DNA of 64,000 nucleotides, taken from positions 744,001-808,000 of the forward strand of contig NZ_FZLO01000001.1 of the NCBI RefSeq assembly GCF_900197595.1, given 5' to 3'. The DNA comes from Scatolibacter rhodanostii (GTDB lineage Bacteria; Bacillota; Clostridia; Oscillospirales; Acutalibacteraceae). The notes beneath the pieces are model-generated. The model saw nothing but the letters and a program-made list of their open reading frames with translations. It was not told the DNA's origin and ran no database searches. Position numbers and translations under genes: made by a program. The stretch's first letter is position 1. Every line of letters begins with the position of its first letter. Below are positions 17,646 through 26,274 of this stretch, piece by piece.

Positions 17646-20174
17646 TTACTGTGCTTTTTCTCCCAAATAAATCTTTGTTAAATCGTGAATTTTGGAAATC
17701 GCTTCTTCTTCACTGATTTTTCCTCTGGAATAATCCAAAACTGGCTCCCAAGCTTGTTTTCTAATTACATTATCGGTAATAAGAGGTGTTGTAAGCTTAG
17801 CAGTGATGCCATCCATGTCAATCGTCGCGCCAAAAGTCACTTTATATTCTTCTGCATTTTGTGGATATTGTTCCAGCATTTTTTCATAATCTGCTTTTGT
17901 TTTTTCAATTAATGCCGGGATTGCGGATTTCACAATTGGCAATGAATTTCTCGCCAACTTAGCCTGCATAGAAGTAGAAAGTGAGAACTGTACAAATTCA
18001 GTTGCCAAATCTTGATGTTTACTTTGTGAACTAACCCCCAGAATATTCCCAGGATTCCATGTGCCATTTGCTTTTACAGAGGGAACAGACAAAAATTGCT
18101 CGTCAGGATGAGCCTTTGGTTGTTCGTTATTTTCCCATGTCATTATGCCGTTTCCTATTTCATCTAGCTGATAGAGTTGTGTAACTCCCGCAATCTTTGC
18201 TTTTGATATCTTGCTGGCATACTGAGATTCTGAAATACTCTCAAGGTATCCGCTTCCCAATTTGAAGCTGCGATCAAAGTATTCAAATGGGTCATAGCCC
18301 TCTTCTTTTATGCTTTCTGCCGATTCAAAAATTTTATTTTTTTCTGCCAGTAATTTTACTTCTGCCATAAATGTTTTTAGGTTTTCTTCATTAATCTTTG
18401 AATCTTCAATAATTGCCAATTCGTTCACTGACCATAGTGTGTCATAGGCTGACTGAAAATCATAAAGAGCGAGAACCGGTTGTTTTTCGGGTAAGAGATT
18501 GTAGCTTTCCTGCCACATTTTTTCTTCTGTTTCTGAAGTCGCTTGCGTCTTAGATGGATCTAAATAAGCATCAGGATTAGCATAAAAATCTTCCATGCTA
18601 AAGGCAGCAGAATTTTGTAAAAGAGTCATCCATTTTTCATATGTATCCGCTTTTATAATCTCTTGGTCATCTGTGACAAGGGTATAGAAAGAAAAAGTGG
18701 TTGGTACATAAAACAGTCCTTTTTCTGTCTTCATTTGCTCCCCAAAGGTTCCATACATATCGGATGTATCTACTTTACCATCTAAATTCAGAAGCAATCC
18801 TTCTTTAGCGTATTTGCTGATAGGCGTTCCATCCAACAGCAAAATATCGGGGGCTTCTCCCGTCAACAATCGAGTGTTTAGCTGTTTAATCGCTTCGTCT
18901 ATATTCGCACTGCTGTCAGACATACCTGTATCAACGATTCCTGTTTCGATATTAATGTCTGCTTCTGGGTGCTGTTGTAAAAACGCAGAAGTCAAGTATT
19001 GAAGGTTATTGGTACTGCTGTAATCTGAGTCTGTTAAGGTCCAAATGGTCAATACCGCATTGGGATTATAAGAGGCTTCAGGGTCATAATAATAGCGCCA
19101 TAGTTCTTGTGCTGAATCTCCATATCCGTAACTTAAAAACTCCTCATCACTCAAAGCCATGAAAGTAGACGCATAATAATCAGGATTACCCAATGGCAGT
19201 TTTGAACCTTTTGCTTTTAACTTTAACTCGCTGCTTTCTTTGTCTATTTCATAAATGCCGTCATTGTTAGCAATATAAATTTTACCTGTATCCGAAATAG
19301 CAATCTTCGAATTGTAAGAATTGCTCCCTGATAAAGTAGTTGCTAGTCTTTTTGATTCTGCGCCACTCTGAAGATTAGCTACTACAAGCTCTGCTGTCTC
19401 ATTTAAAGCAGATAGATAATATAAATTTTCCTTATCCGTTACGATGTCTGCGTTGCCGTATGTCAAATCCTCTGGCAAGTCATATAGCTTTTCACCTGTC
19501 TCAGGATTGAAGACAGCGTTTACACTCGTACCTCCATCTACTTGGCTGTAGCCGTTTTCTTCAAACTGTTCGTATACGGCTCCATGCACAAATTGAATGT
19601 AAAGCTTATCTGGTGCTAATGAAATCATTTTGTTTAGTTCAATGCTTTCGCCGGCTTGGTTAAGCTCATCAATTTGTTTGATTACAAGATCAGAAATTGT
19701 TCCATCTGTTGTAATCTTTTTCAACTGCAATTTCCAATTTTCTTTTTTAGTGTATGTATTCGAGCTCTCTCCAAAAACAGAATAAACCACACCATTTTCG
19801 TCAATGGTCGGCATATTCAGTGTCTCTGCATCTGAGATTGCTTTTATATCATCCGATTCGGGAACAAATTGTTTTCCCGGTCCGTCTGACTTTTGCCAGG
19901 TTTCTGCATTATCGGCACTTTCAATTTTTTGAGTCATTGAATAGTCATATGCTACAATTTTTCCATCTGTAAGCTTTTTAAAGGCTGACATAGAATTCAT
20001 AAAGCTTAACTCTTCGGGGGTTACGTTTTTTCCCACATAGGCACCTTTTTCCCAACCTTCTGTGGAAGTTTTGGTGGCTGAAGCACCGTCTTTACCGGAA
20101 TTTTCACTAGAACAGCCGGATAAGAGTAAAGCGGTCGCCAACACTCCGCTCAATATGCGCTTAAATTTTGTCAT
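17646..20174 (-). CDS. Large lipoprotein: propeller-like N-terminal region fused to a family 1 solute-binding domain
   Basis: An 842-aa secreted lipoprotein (lipobox LLSGCSS), about twice the usual solute-binding protein length. Residues about 40-370 hold repeated short strands with Asp-rich turns (such as KIAISDTGKIYIANNDGIYEI and NADIVTDKENLYYLS), suggesting a beta-propeller. From about 375 (NAVLTIWTLTD) a family 1 extracellular binding fold follows (APDILLLDGTPISKYA, FYVPTTFSFYTLV). The ligand is unknown, but sugar-type permeases follow. GAGGAAATT precedes the ATG. It is the first gene of the hybrid operon. The propeller assignment is inferred from pattern only. Confidence 0.8.
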   Translation of the reverse strand: MTKFKRILSGVLATALLLSGCSSENSGKDGASATKTSTEGWEKGAYVGKNVTPEELSFMNSMSAFKKLTDGKIVAYDYSMTQKIESADNAETWQKSDGPGKQFVPESDDIKAISDAETLNMPTIDENGVVYSVFGESSNTYTKKENWKLQLKKITTDGTISDLVIKQIDELNQAGESIELNKMISLAPDKLYIQFVHGAVYEQFEENGYSQVDGGTSVNAVFNPETGEKLYDLPEDLTYGNADIVTDKENLYYLSALNETAELVVANLQSGAESKRLATTLSGSNSYNSKIAISDTGKIYIANNDGIYEIDKESSELKLKAKGSKLPLGNPDYYASTFMALSDEEFLSYGYGDSAQELWRYYYDPEASYNPNAVLTIWTLTDSDYSSTNNLQYLTSAFLQQHPEADINIETGIVDTGMSDSSANIDEAIKQLNTRLLTGEAPDILLLDGTPISKYAKEGLLLNLDGKVDTSDMYGTFGEQMKTEKGLFYVPTTFSFYTLVTDDQEIIKADTYEKWMTLLQNSAAFSMEDFYANPDAYLDPSKTQATSETEEKMWQESYNLLPEKQPVLALYDFQSAYDTLWSVNELAIIEDSKINEENLKTFMAEVKLLAEKNKIFESAESIKEEGYDPFEYFDRSFKLGSGYLESISESQYASKISKAKIAGVTQLYQLDEIGNGIMTWENNEQPKAHPDEQFLSVPSVKANGTWNPGNILGVSSQSKHQDLATEFVQFSLSTSMQAKLARNSLPIVKSAIPALIEKTKADYEKMLEQYPQNAEEYKVTFGATIDMDGITAKLTTPLITDNVIRKQAWEPVLDYSRGKISEEEAISKIHDLTKIYLGEKAQ

Positions 20175-20496
20175 AATTTCCTCCTGAGTATAAATTCATA
20201 GTTTAATTACATCATGAAATTATTACAGAATTATTAAGAAGTTCTTACTATCTCTGTAATTTAAATTCATAAAGTAAAGCCTATCTTCTACAAAAAACAT
20301 GTATTTCTATTAAATTTTGTTTCTCAAATAAAGACGAATTTTAAACTTTTACCCCAAAATGCCTGTTTAAGTATTGAATCATTTTTTTATTGCCGAGTTA
20401 TAAACAAAATCACTTTTATAAAACTTTTTAAGGTTGTAAAAGCCTTTCTTGCATGTTAAAATAAAAGCAATTTAATAGCTTAGGAGGAGTTATCAA
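20175..20496. other. Divergent intergenic region
   Basis: A 322-nt AT-rich spacer between the binding lipoprotein (minus) and an oxidoreductase (plus). One plus-strand promoter is clear at its right end; a minus-strand promoter could not be assigned with confidence. No small ORF with a ribosome binding site was seen. Confidence 0.6.
20434..20462 (+). promoter_or_regulatory. Promoter of the Gfo/Idh oxidoreductase
   Basis: TTGTAA (20434-20439), 17-nt spacer, TAAAAT (20457-20462), about 30 nt upstream of the coding start. Confidence 0.65.
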
Positions 20497-21471
20497 ATGT
20501 TAAAAGTTGCAATGCTTAGCAAATGGCATGTTCACGCAAAAGATTATGCCCAGGTAGTTCAAGAAAGTGATTTGGCCGAAATCACTGCGGTTTGGGACGA
20601 TAACGCAGAAAGAGGATTGGCATGGAGCAAAGAATTAAATTGCCAGTTTTACGAAGATTTAGATGAGCTATTAGCCGATTCATCTATTGATGCTGTTATC
20701 TGTGATACCCCAACCACACAGCATTTTGAAGTGATTTCAAAAGCTGTAAAGGCCGGCAAGCACATTTTTACAGAAAAAGTGTTGGCTGCTACGGTAGAAG
20801 AATGCGAAAAACTGACAGAAATGATTGAAAAAGCTGGAATCACCTTTACAATCTCTTATCCACTGCGCAGTCATCCAATTGAACTGTTTGCAAAAGAGAA
20901 AATTGACAATGGTGAATTTGGCAAAATCAACCTTATTCGTTTTCGCCGCGCACACAATGGTACAACCGCTAACTGGTTACCCAATTACTGGTATAATGAA
21001 GAAGAAGCTGGCGGCGGTGCTTTGATGGATCTTGGTTGCCACCCTATGTACTTAGCAGATTGGTTATTAACCAAACCAAAACATATTTCTGCTTTCTTGT
21101 CCTCTCCTTTTGGAACAAAAGTTGACGAAATGGCAGCTGTTACAATTGAATCTGAAGATGGTGCGGTATTTGTCGGTGAAACCTCTTTTGTTTCTTTTTT
21201 CTCACCAGATACTTTAGAAATTTACGGTTCAGATGCTACTTTAATTGCCATTGGCGATGATGTGAAATATGCATCCAAAGAAATTGGCTATACTTTTGTT
21301 ACACCTAAACTGCCTGCTGCCCGCCCACTGCCCATTGAACTATTCTTGAAAGCATGTGTCGACGGAACAGGAACACCCAAGGGCTTTACAGCTGCGGATG
21401 GAACAGCTCTGACAAAATTGATTCAAAACGCTTATCTTTCAAATGAAAAGAAGCAAACCATTACTCTATAA
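20497..21471 (+). CDS. Gfo/Idh/MocA-family NAD(P)-dependent oxidoreductase
   Basis: A 324-aa oxidoreductase with an N-terminal Rossmann fold and a C-terminal alpha/beta domain. The catalytic-type motif FTEKVLA (usually EKP; here EKV) is near residue 90, and GGGALMDLGCHPMYLADWLL, split as GGGALMDLG and CHPMYLADW, near 175. Members act on sugars, inositols or related polyols; the substrate cannot be told. Start chosen after TAGGAGGAG. It is a single-gene transcript between a clear promoter and terminator. It may serve the sugar-type transporter divergently upstream, an inference from position. Confidence 0.88.
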   Translation: MLKVAMLSKWHVHAKDYAQVVQESDLAEITAVWDDNAERGLAWSKELNCQFYEDLDELLADSSIDAVICDTPTTQHFEVISKAVKAGKHIFTEKVLAATVEECEKLTEMIEKAGITFTISYPLRSHPIELFAKEKIDNGEFGKINLIRFRRAHNGTTANWLPNYWYNEEEAGGGALMDLGCHPMYLADWLLTKPKHISAFLSSPFGTKVDEMAAVTIESEDGAVFVGETSFVSFFSPDTLEIYGSDATLIAIGDDVKYASKEIGYTFVTPKLPAARPLPIELFLKACVDGTGTPKGFTAADGTALTKLIQNAYLSNEKKQTITL

Positions 21472-21480
21472 AAAAGCGGC

Positions 21481-21516
21481 ATAGCGGTGTACTTTACACC
21501 GCTATCTGTTTTTTCT
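21481..21516 (+). terminator. Terminator after the oxidoreductase
   Basis: Perfect 10-bp stem ATAGCGGTGT/ACACCGCTAT with a 5-nt loop, followed by CTGTTTTTTC. Confidence 0.95.
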
Positions 21517-21588
21517 TTCGTATTATAGGAGCATTTGTTAACAACTTGGTAATATCTGTTATTTATCATAAGTCTGGAGGTGTTTATT

Positions 21589-22239
21589 ATGGCAAAAATT
21601 TTGGTTGCTGAAGATGAAGAAAAAATCAACGAACTCATCTGCAAAAATTTACAGCTGGTTGGGCACAAAGTTGAATCTGCCTTAAATGGCGAAATCGCAC
21701 TTTCCTTAATTGAAAATAACGATTATGACCTAGCGCTTTTAGATGTGATGATGCCAGGACTCTCTGGCTTTGAAATTGCGCAAAAAAAGCAAAAAGATGT
21801 CCCGATTATTTTTGTCACAGCTAAAGATGGTCTTTCTAGCCGCCTATCAGGGCTAAACCTAGGTGCAGATGATTATATCACCAAGCCTTTTGAGATTTTA
21901 GAGCTAATTGCCCGCGTTAAAGCGGTTTTGCGCCGCACTCATAAGCAAGAAACCAGCTTTCAGCTTGGAGATGTGCTAGTTGAATTTGACGTGCACCGAG
22001 TCCGCAAAAACGGAGAAGATATCACACTCACACCTAAAGAATTTGAACTGTTAGAGACACTTGTAGTCAATCGAAATCTTGCCCTTTCACGTGACAAGCT
22101 ATTGGACTTGATTTGGGGATATGATTTTGACGGCGATATTCGAACAGTTGACGTACATATACAGCGTTTGAGAAGTAAACTTGAGTTAAAAAACGAAATT
22201 GCAACCGTTTATAAGTTAGGTTATCGGCTAAACGCTTAA
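21589..22239 (+). CDS. OmpR/PhoB-family response regulator
   Basis: A 216-aa two-component response regulator. The receiver domain has the acidic pair EDEE at 7-10, the phosphorylated Asp in LALLDVMMPG near 50, and the Thr/Lys switch (FVTAKD, ITKPFE). The winged-helix DNA-binding half ends TVYKLGYRL. ATG at 21589 follows GGAGGTG; the frame opens 3 codons earlier without support. The sensor kinase follows 10 nt downstream. Confidence 0.95.
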   Translation: MAKILVAEDEEKINELICKNLQLVGHKVESALNGEIALSLIENNDYDLALLDVMMPGLSGFEIAQKKQKDVPIIFVTAKDGLSSRLSGLNLGADDYITKPFEILELIARVKAVLRRTHKQETSFQLGDVLVEFDVHRVRKNGEDITLTPKEFELLETLVVNRNLALSRDKLLDLIWGYDFDGDIRTVDVHIQRLRSKLELKNEIATVYKLGYRLNA

Positions 22240-22249
22240 GCAGGTAATT

Positions 22250-23710
22250 ATGAAACTACGATTTTGGCAAAAAACATATCTTTTGACACTGCTGCTTTTT
22301 GTTCTCTTCTTTTGCGGCGGTGTTTTTCTTATGGCCTTTTCTAATCAGCAAAAATTCATTTCTAAAGAAAAAGAATCGGCACTGTCTCAACAAGCCTATC
22401 GAGTTGATTCGATTAAAAATGATATGGGACAAATTCAAGCAGGACGTATGGTCACGCTAGCAGACGTTTTTACCACCTACAGCGATTATTATCAGCAAGA
22501 GGATACTCTTACTGAATTTCGCAGCTTAGATGATGAGGGCAACACTCTTGTTTTAGCCAGTTCTATTCCACAAGAATTGACTGCCAAATTTGACGCTGTG
22601 GTACAAAATCAACTGTCTCCTACGCAAGACAGCGGTAATGTTCTTCTCACTGAGAACGGTTATTTTTTCTGCATATCTTCTCCCCTAGATGACTCTCACT
22701 ATTTTATTACCGTAATTGATTTTTCTCCTTTGTTTGCTGAGCTTCGTTCACAGCGCGTTTTCTACACCTTGCTTTGTTCCTGTATTTCTGTGTTATTGGC
22801 TGTCGTCTTATTCTTTGTACTCCGACGCATTTCTTACCCTCTACAGAGACTTTCTGCCACAGCTGATAAAATTGCAGGAGGTGCTTTATCTGTACGAGCA
22901 GAAGTCAAAGGTCATGATGAGATCAGCGAATTGGCTTCTAGTTTTAACAACATGGCAGAATCGGTTGTTTCAAAAATGGAAGCTCTTGAGATTGCAGCCG
23001 AGCAAAAAGAGCGCATTTCTGACAATCTTTCTCATGAAATTAGAACCCCGCTCACTGCAATTCAAGGGTATGCTGAATATATGATTCTTGCCAATATTAC
23101 AGAAGAAGAACGTGAAAAAGCGCTGGGCTATATCATTGAAGAAAGCCAGCGCTTGCAAAAAATATCCGATCGTATGCTAAAACTATCTGTCATGCGGCGT
23201 GAAGAGGTAGAACTTCTGCCACTTTCAATTGTACCCATTTTTGAACACGTCGCTTTGACTATTTCTGCCAAGGCTGCTAAGCAAAAACTGCGTTTTCAAA
23301 TTGAAAGAGTGCCTGATATCACCATTAACGGTGATGAAATCTTATTAGAAAGTCTATTTACCAATATTGCCGACAACGCCCTCAAAGCGTGTCGTAACAC
23401 AGATGATTTTGTTTCTATCTCTTTTCGTGTTCTGCCTGAAGAGTTATGTGTCGTCATACAGGATACAGGCGGCGGTATGACAGAAGAAGAAGTAAAGAAG
23501 CTCGGTGAGCCTTTTTACCGCCCTGACAAAGCACGAAGCCGAAAAGCCGGTGGTGCAGGTCTTGGTATCACACTTTGCTGCCAAATCGCTCTTTTACACA
23601 AAGCAAAGTTGGTTTATTTTTCTAAGCTGGATGTCGGCACAGAAGTGCATATTAGTTTTCCATTAATCGAACCCCTACCTTTAACGCGCGAAATGGAGGT
23701 GATATCATGA
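22250..23710 (+). CDS. Sensor histidine kinase
   Basis: A 486-aa membrane kinase. TM1 lies at about 10-32, an extracytoplasmic sensor at about 35-165, TM2 at about 170-192, then HAMP (RISYPLQRLSATADKIAGG). The HisKA box has the phosphorylated His in SHEIRTPLTAIQGY, followed by the HATPase domain (NIADNALKA, DTGGGM, GAGLGITL). The cognate regulator is immediately upstream. The stop overlaps the ATG of the next gene (ATGA), so an unknown third protein is co-produced. Confidence 0.95.
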   Translation: MKLRFWQKTYLLTLLLFVLFFCGGVFLMAFSNQQKFISKEKESALSQQAYRVDSIKNDMGQIQAGRMVTLADVFTTYSDYYQQEDTLTEFRSLDDEGNTLVLASSIPQELTAKFDAVVQNQLSPTQDSGNVLLTENGYFFCISSPLDDSHYFITVIDFSPLFAELRSQRVFYTLLCSCISVLLAVVLFFVLRRISYPLQRLSATADKIAGGALSVRAEVKGHDEISELASSFNNMAESVVSKMEALEIAAEQKERISDNLSHEIRTPLTAIQGYAEYMILANITEEEREKALGYIIEESQRLQKISDRMLKLSVMRREEVELLPLSIVPIFEHVALTISAKAAKQKLRFQIERVPDITINGDEILLESLFTNIADNALKACRNTDDFVSISFRVLPEELCVVIQDTGGGMTEEEVKKLGEPFYRPDKARSRKAGGAGLGITLCCQIALLHKAKLVYFSKLDVGTEVHISFPLIEPLPLTREMEVIS

Positions 23711-24771
23711 TGAAGATGAAAAACACCAAAGGTTATTTCCGCACCATTTTAAGCGCGGTTGTGTTAATTGCAGTGGCCCTTTTCAGTTTATGTGGCGGTT
23801 TACTCTTCACACAAAATCGTACCCTTGGAAAAATGGAAGATAACACGGTACCTAATTTGCCTGATTTACCCGAATTATCAAGCGAATTTGCAAATACAAT
23901 TGTCATCAAAGAACCTTTCAACGATTTGGCTCCTCAATTTATTTCAGAACAGCTTGCCATGACGACTGCCAATGAAATCTGCAATACTATTTTTAGAGAA
24001 GAAATTACTGGCAATGCGATTCTCAGTTTAGATCACACAATCACCGGAGAAGAAAATGAAATTTTCTTCTGGCAGGGCGCAGCTGTTACAAAAAACGATG
24101 GCATATTCCTTTTTTCAATTGGTGCCGATGATGGGCAAATCTTATATGCAAAAATATCACGCCCTAATAAGGATGATAATAGCGAACTTATAAGTCTGAT
24201 GGAGAAAATGGATTACACCTCCGTACAGATAAGTAAAATTAACTATTACAAAAAAATAAATGATTCATCCTCCACTGAATCCGCCCCCTCTATGGCGTCA
24301 CAAATACTAGAAGAAGAAGGATATTACTATGATGAAGGAATCTCCTATTCTTTCGAAGAATATGTCAAAAACAGAGAAGCTCAATTAATGCAAGAAACCT
24401 CATACAACATTGAAAATTTTTCCAACCAATACGAGAAAGCTTTCCTGTCAGCTTATTCACTCATTAAAAACAATATTATTCCCAGTAATTCGACAAAATC
24501 TTTAAAAGACTCTTTAGCTTTTTTATATGTGGCTCCAAGCTATTACGATGAAAATAGTGAGGTAATGGTCGCTTGGTCTAATGCAGGTTTTTTGTTATCT
24601 GACGATAGCATGCTACTACTAGATATATCCGATTCTGGTCAATTAGATTCTTTTCAATATTATCCGCAAAATTATCCCTCGTTATATGAATGGCTTGAAA
24701 AGAAATTACCTCTAGGCTCTATTTTTTATCCCGAAGACTATAGCACTTTTGGGTATTATGTGTCCTTTTAA
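23707..24771 (+). CDS. Unknown membrane-anchored extracytoplasmic protein of the two-component operon
   Basis: A 354-aa protein with a basic N-terminus and one membrane segment or signal anchor (ILSAVVLIAVALFSLCGGLL). An acidic, Tyr/Ser-rich extracytoplasmic region of about 315 residues follows, without a recognised domain. It begins in a 4-nt overlap with the histidine kinase stop, after GGAGGTGAT. The tight coupling suggests it is a sensor accessory or a signal-related product of the system. The Cys in the hydrophobic stretch (SLCGG) could be a lipobox-like site, but the match is poor. I do not recognise the family. Confidence 0.75.
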   Translation: MMKMKNTKGYFRTILSAVVLIAVALFSLCGGLLFTQNRTLGKMEDNTVPNLPDLPELSSEFANTIVIKEPFNDLAPQFISEQLAMTTANEICNTIFREEITGNAILSLDHTITGEENEIFFWQGAAVTKNDGIFLFSIGADDGQILYAKISRPNKDDNSELISLMEKMDYTSVQISKINYYKKINDSSSTESAPSMASQILEEEGYYYDEGISYSFEEYVKNREAQLMQETSYNIENFSNQYEKAFLSAYSLIKNNIIPSNSTKSLKDSLAFLYVAPSYYDENSEVMVAWSNAGFLLSDDSMLLLDISDSGQLDSFQYYPQNYPSLYEWLEKKLPLGSIFYPEDYSTFGYYVSF

Positions 24772-24779
24772 CTACTACC

Positions 24780-25349
24780 TTACGATTCCAATCCTAATTC
24801 GTCTATCTTCTGACGAAGCTTTAAAAAATCCTCAAAAGCACCTGGTTTATTGTTTGGATTGCGCAAAAGAGCCGCAGGATGCAAAGTACCCATAAAGAGT
24901 GTGCCATTTTTTTCAAAGAAAATGCCATGCTCTTTTGTTATTTTGATGTCCTCTTTAATCAACTTAGCCGCAGCAATTCTGCCCAAACACACAACAATTT
25001 TAGGACGAATCAACGCAAACTGATTTCTAAGCCATTCTGTACAAGCCTTTTGTTCTTCTGGCAACGGATCACGATTTTTGGGCGGACGGCATTTGACAAT
25101 ATTGGCAATATAGATGTTCTTTTTGCGGTCTAAATCAACCGCTGCTAACATTTTATCTAACAGCTGGCCACCTCGCCCAACAAATGGCTCTCCTTGTAAA
25201 TCTTCATTCTCACCAGGGCCTTCTCCCACAAACAAAACTTTTGCTTTCGGGTTGCCAACGCCAAACACTACATTTGTTCGGGTCTCACATAGACCGCATT
25301 TACGGCAAGATTTGCAGTCACTTTCTAACTCATCCCAATTTGTATACAT
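24780..25349 (-). CDS. Uracil-DNA glycosylase, 4Fe-4S (family 4 type)
   Basis: A 189-aa base-excision repair enzyme that removes uracil from DNA. Iron-sulfur cysteines are visible near residues 14-20 (CKSCRKCGLCE shares the CxxC pattern) and in VKCRPPKNRDP near 90. The catalytic motif GEGPGENEDLQGEPFVG, the family GExPG, is near 43. HPAALLRNP near 157 is the second active-site motif. ATG follows AAAAAAGGAG. It converges with the two-component operon with an 8-nt gap and no clear terminator between. Confidence 0.93.
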   Translation of the reverse strand: MYTNWDELESDCKSCRKCGLCETRTNVVFGVGNPKAKVLFVGEGPGENEDLQGEPFVGRGGQLLDKMLAAVDLDRKKNIYIANIVKCRPPKNRDPLPEEQKACTEWLRNQFALIRPKIVVCLGRIAAAKLIKEDIKITKEHGIFFEKNGTLFMGTLHPAALLRNPNNKPGAFEDFLKLRQKIDELGLES

Positions 25350-25473
25350 ATAATCTCCTTTTTTGGATATTCATAAATCAAACGAATAAAATTTCAATTT
25401 TTGGATTTTAGGAACTAAATATTACTGATTTATACTATTTTATCATATTTTTAAAAAGAAAACACGTATCAGG

Positions 25474-25502
25474 TTGAAAAATAATGAAAATGGGAGTAAT
25501 AT
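25474..25502 (+). promoter_or_regulatory. Promoter of pduL
   Basis: TTGAAA (25474-25479), 17-nt spacer, TAATAT (25497-25502), about 40 nt upstream of the start. Confidence 0.55.
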
Positions 25503-25543
25503 TATATATGAAATGAATGGTAGCGCAAGGAGGAAATTTATTA

Positions 25544-26113
25544 ATGAAAGTTATGGTAGAAACATCTGCACGTCATGCTCACCTTTCTAATGAGCATTTG
25601 GCTATTTTATTTGGCGAAGGGGCAACTCTAACTAACAAAAAAGATTTATCTCAACCCGGACAATACGCCTGCGAAGAAAAAGTTGAGGTAGTTGGACCAA
25701 AAGGTTCTATTGTTTTGACGATTCTTGGACCCACAAGATCTGAAACTCAAGTTGAATTGGCCGCCACAGAAGCTAGAAAACTTGGCCTTAAAGCTCCTGT
25801 TCGTGAGTCCGGTGATTTAGTTGGTTCTGCCGGTTGCACAATTAAAGGACCAAAAGGCGAAATTGTAATTGATAAAGGTGTTATTATTGCCAAGCGTCAT
25901 ATTCATATGCGCCCTGAAGATGCTGAAGCTTGTGGTGTAAAAGACAAACAAATCGTCTCTGTTAAAGTTGGCGAGAACGGTGGACGTTCATTGATTTTTG
26001 GTGATGTCGTTTGCCGCGTAAACTCTTCTTATGCCTTAGCTATGCATGTTGACACAGATGAGTCTAATGCTGCTGGTCTTTCCGGCGCAGTTGACGGAGA
26101 AATTATTGTTTGA
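25544..26113 (+). CDS. pduL: Phosphate propanoyltransferase/phosphotransacetylase (PduL)
   Basis: A 189-aa PduL-type acyltransferase exchanging acyl-CoA and acyl-phosphate. Two PduL histidine motifs are seen: SARHAHLS near the N-terminus and AKRHIHMRPEDAE near residue 122; these histidines hold the catalytic zinc. The repeated GPKGS/GPKGE segments are also typical. It is monocistronic and there is no microcompartment gene in the window, so it may be the housekeeping phosphotransacetylase for acetate production. ATG at 25544 follows AAGGAGGAAA; the extended frame does not. Confidence 0.92.
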   Translation: MKVMVETSARHAHLSNEHLAILFGEGATLTNKKDLSQPGQYACEEKVEVVGPKGSIVLTILGPTRSETQVELAATEARKLGLKAPVRESGDLVGSAGCTIKGPKGEIVIDKGVIIAKRHIHMRPEDAEACGVKDKQIVSVKVGENGGRSLIFGDVVCRVNSSYALAMHVDTDESNAAGLSGAVDGEIIV

Positions 26114-26130
26114 TAATGCCATTAATAAAA

Positions 26131-26172
26131 AAGAACCGAAAAGAGTTTAGCTCTCTTTTCGGTTCTTTTTTA
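26131..26172. terminator. Bidirectional terminator after pduL and the solute-binding gene
   Basis: A 15-bp perfect stem, AAGAACCGAAAAGAG (26131-26145) with its complement at 26153-26167, flanked by A and T runs. A second inverted repeat, AAATTGAGGG/CCCTCAATTT, lies at 26200-26233. Confidence 0.93.
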
Positions 26173-26274
26173 TATTTTTATAATTATATCCCAAAGAGCA
26201 AATTGAGGGAAAGATTACTCTTCCCCTCAATTTTATTTATCTTTTACCTGTTTGATTGCTCATCAAGGTAAAGA

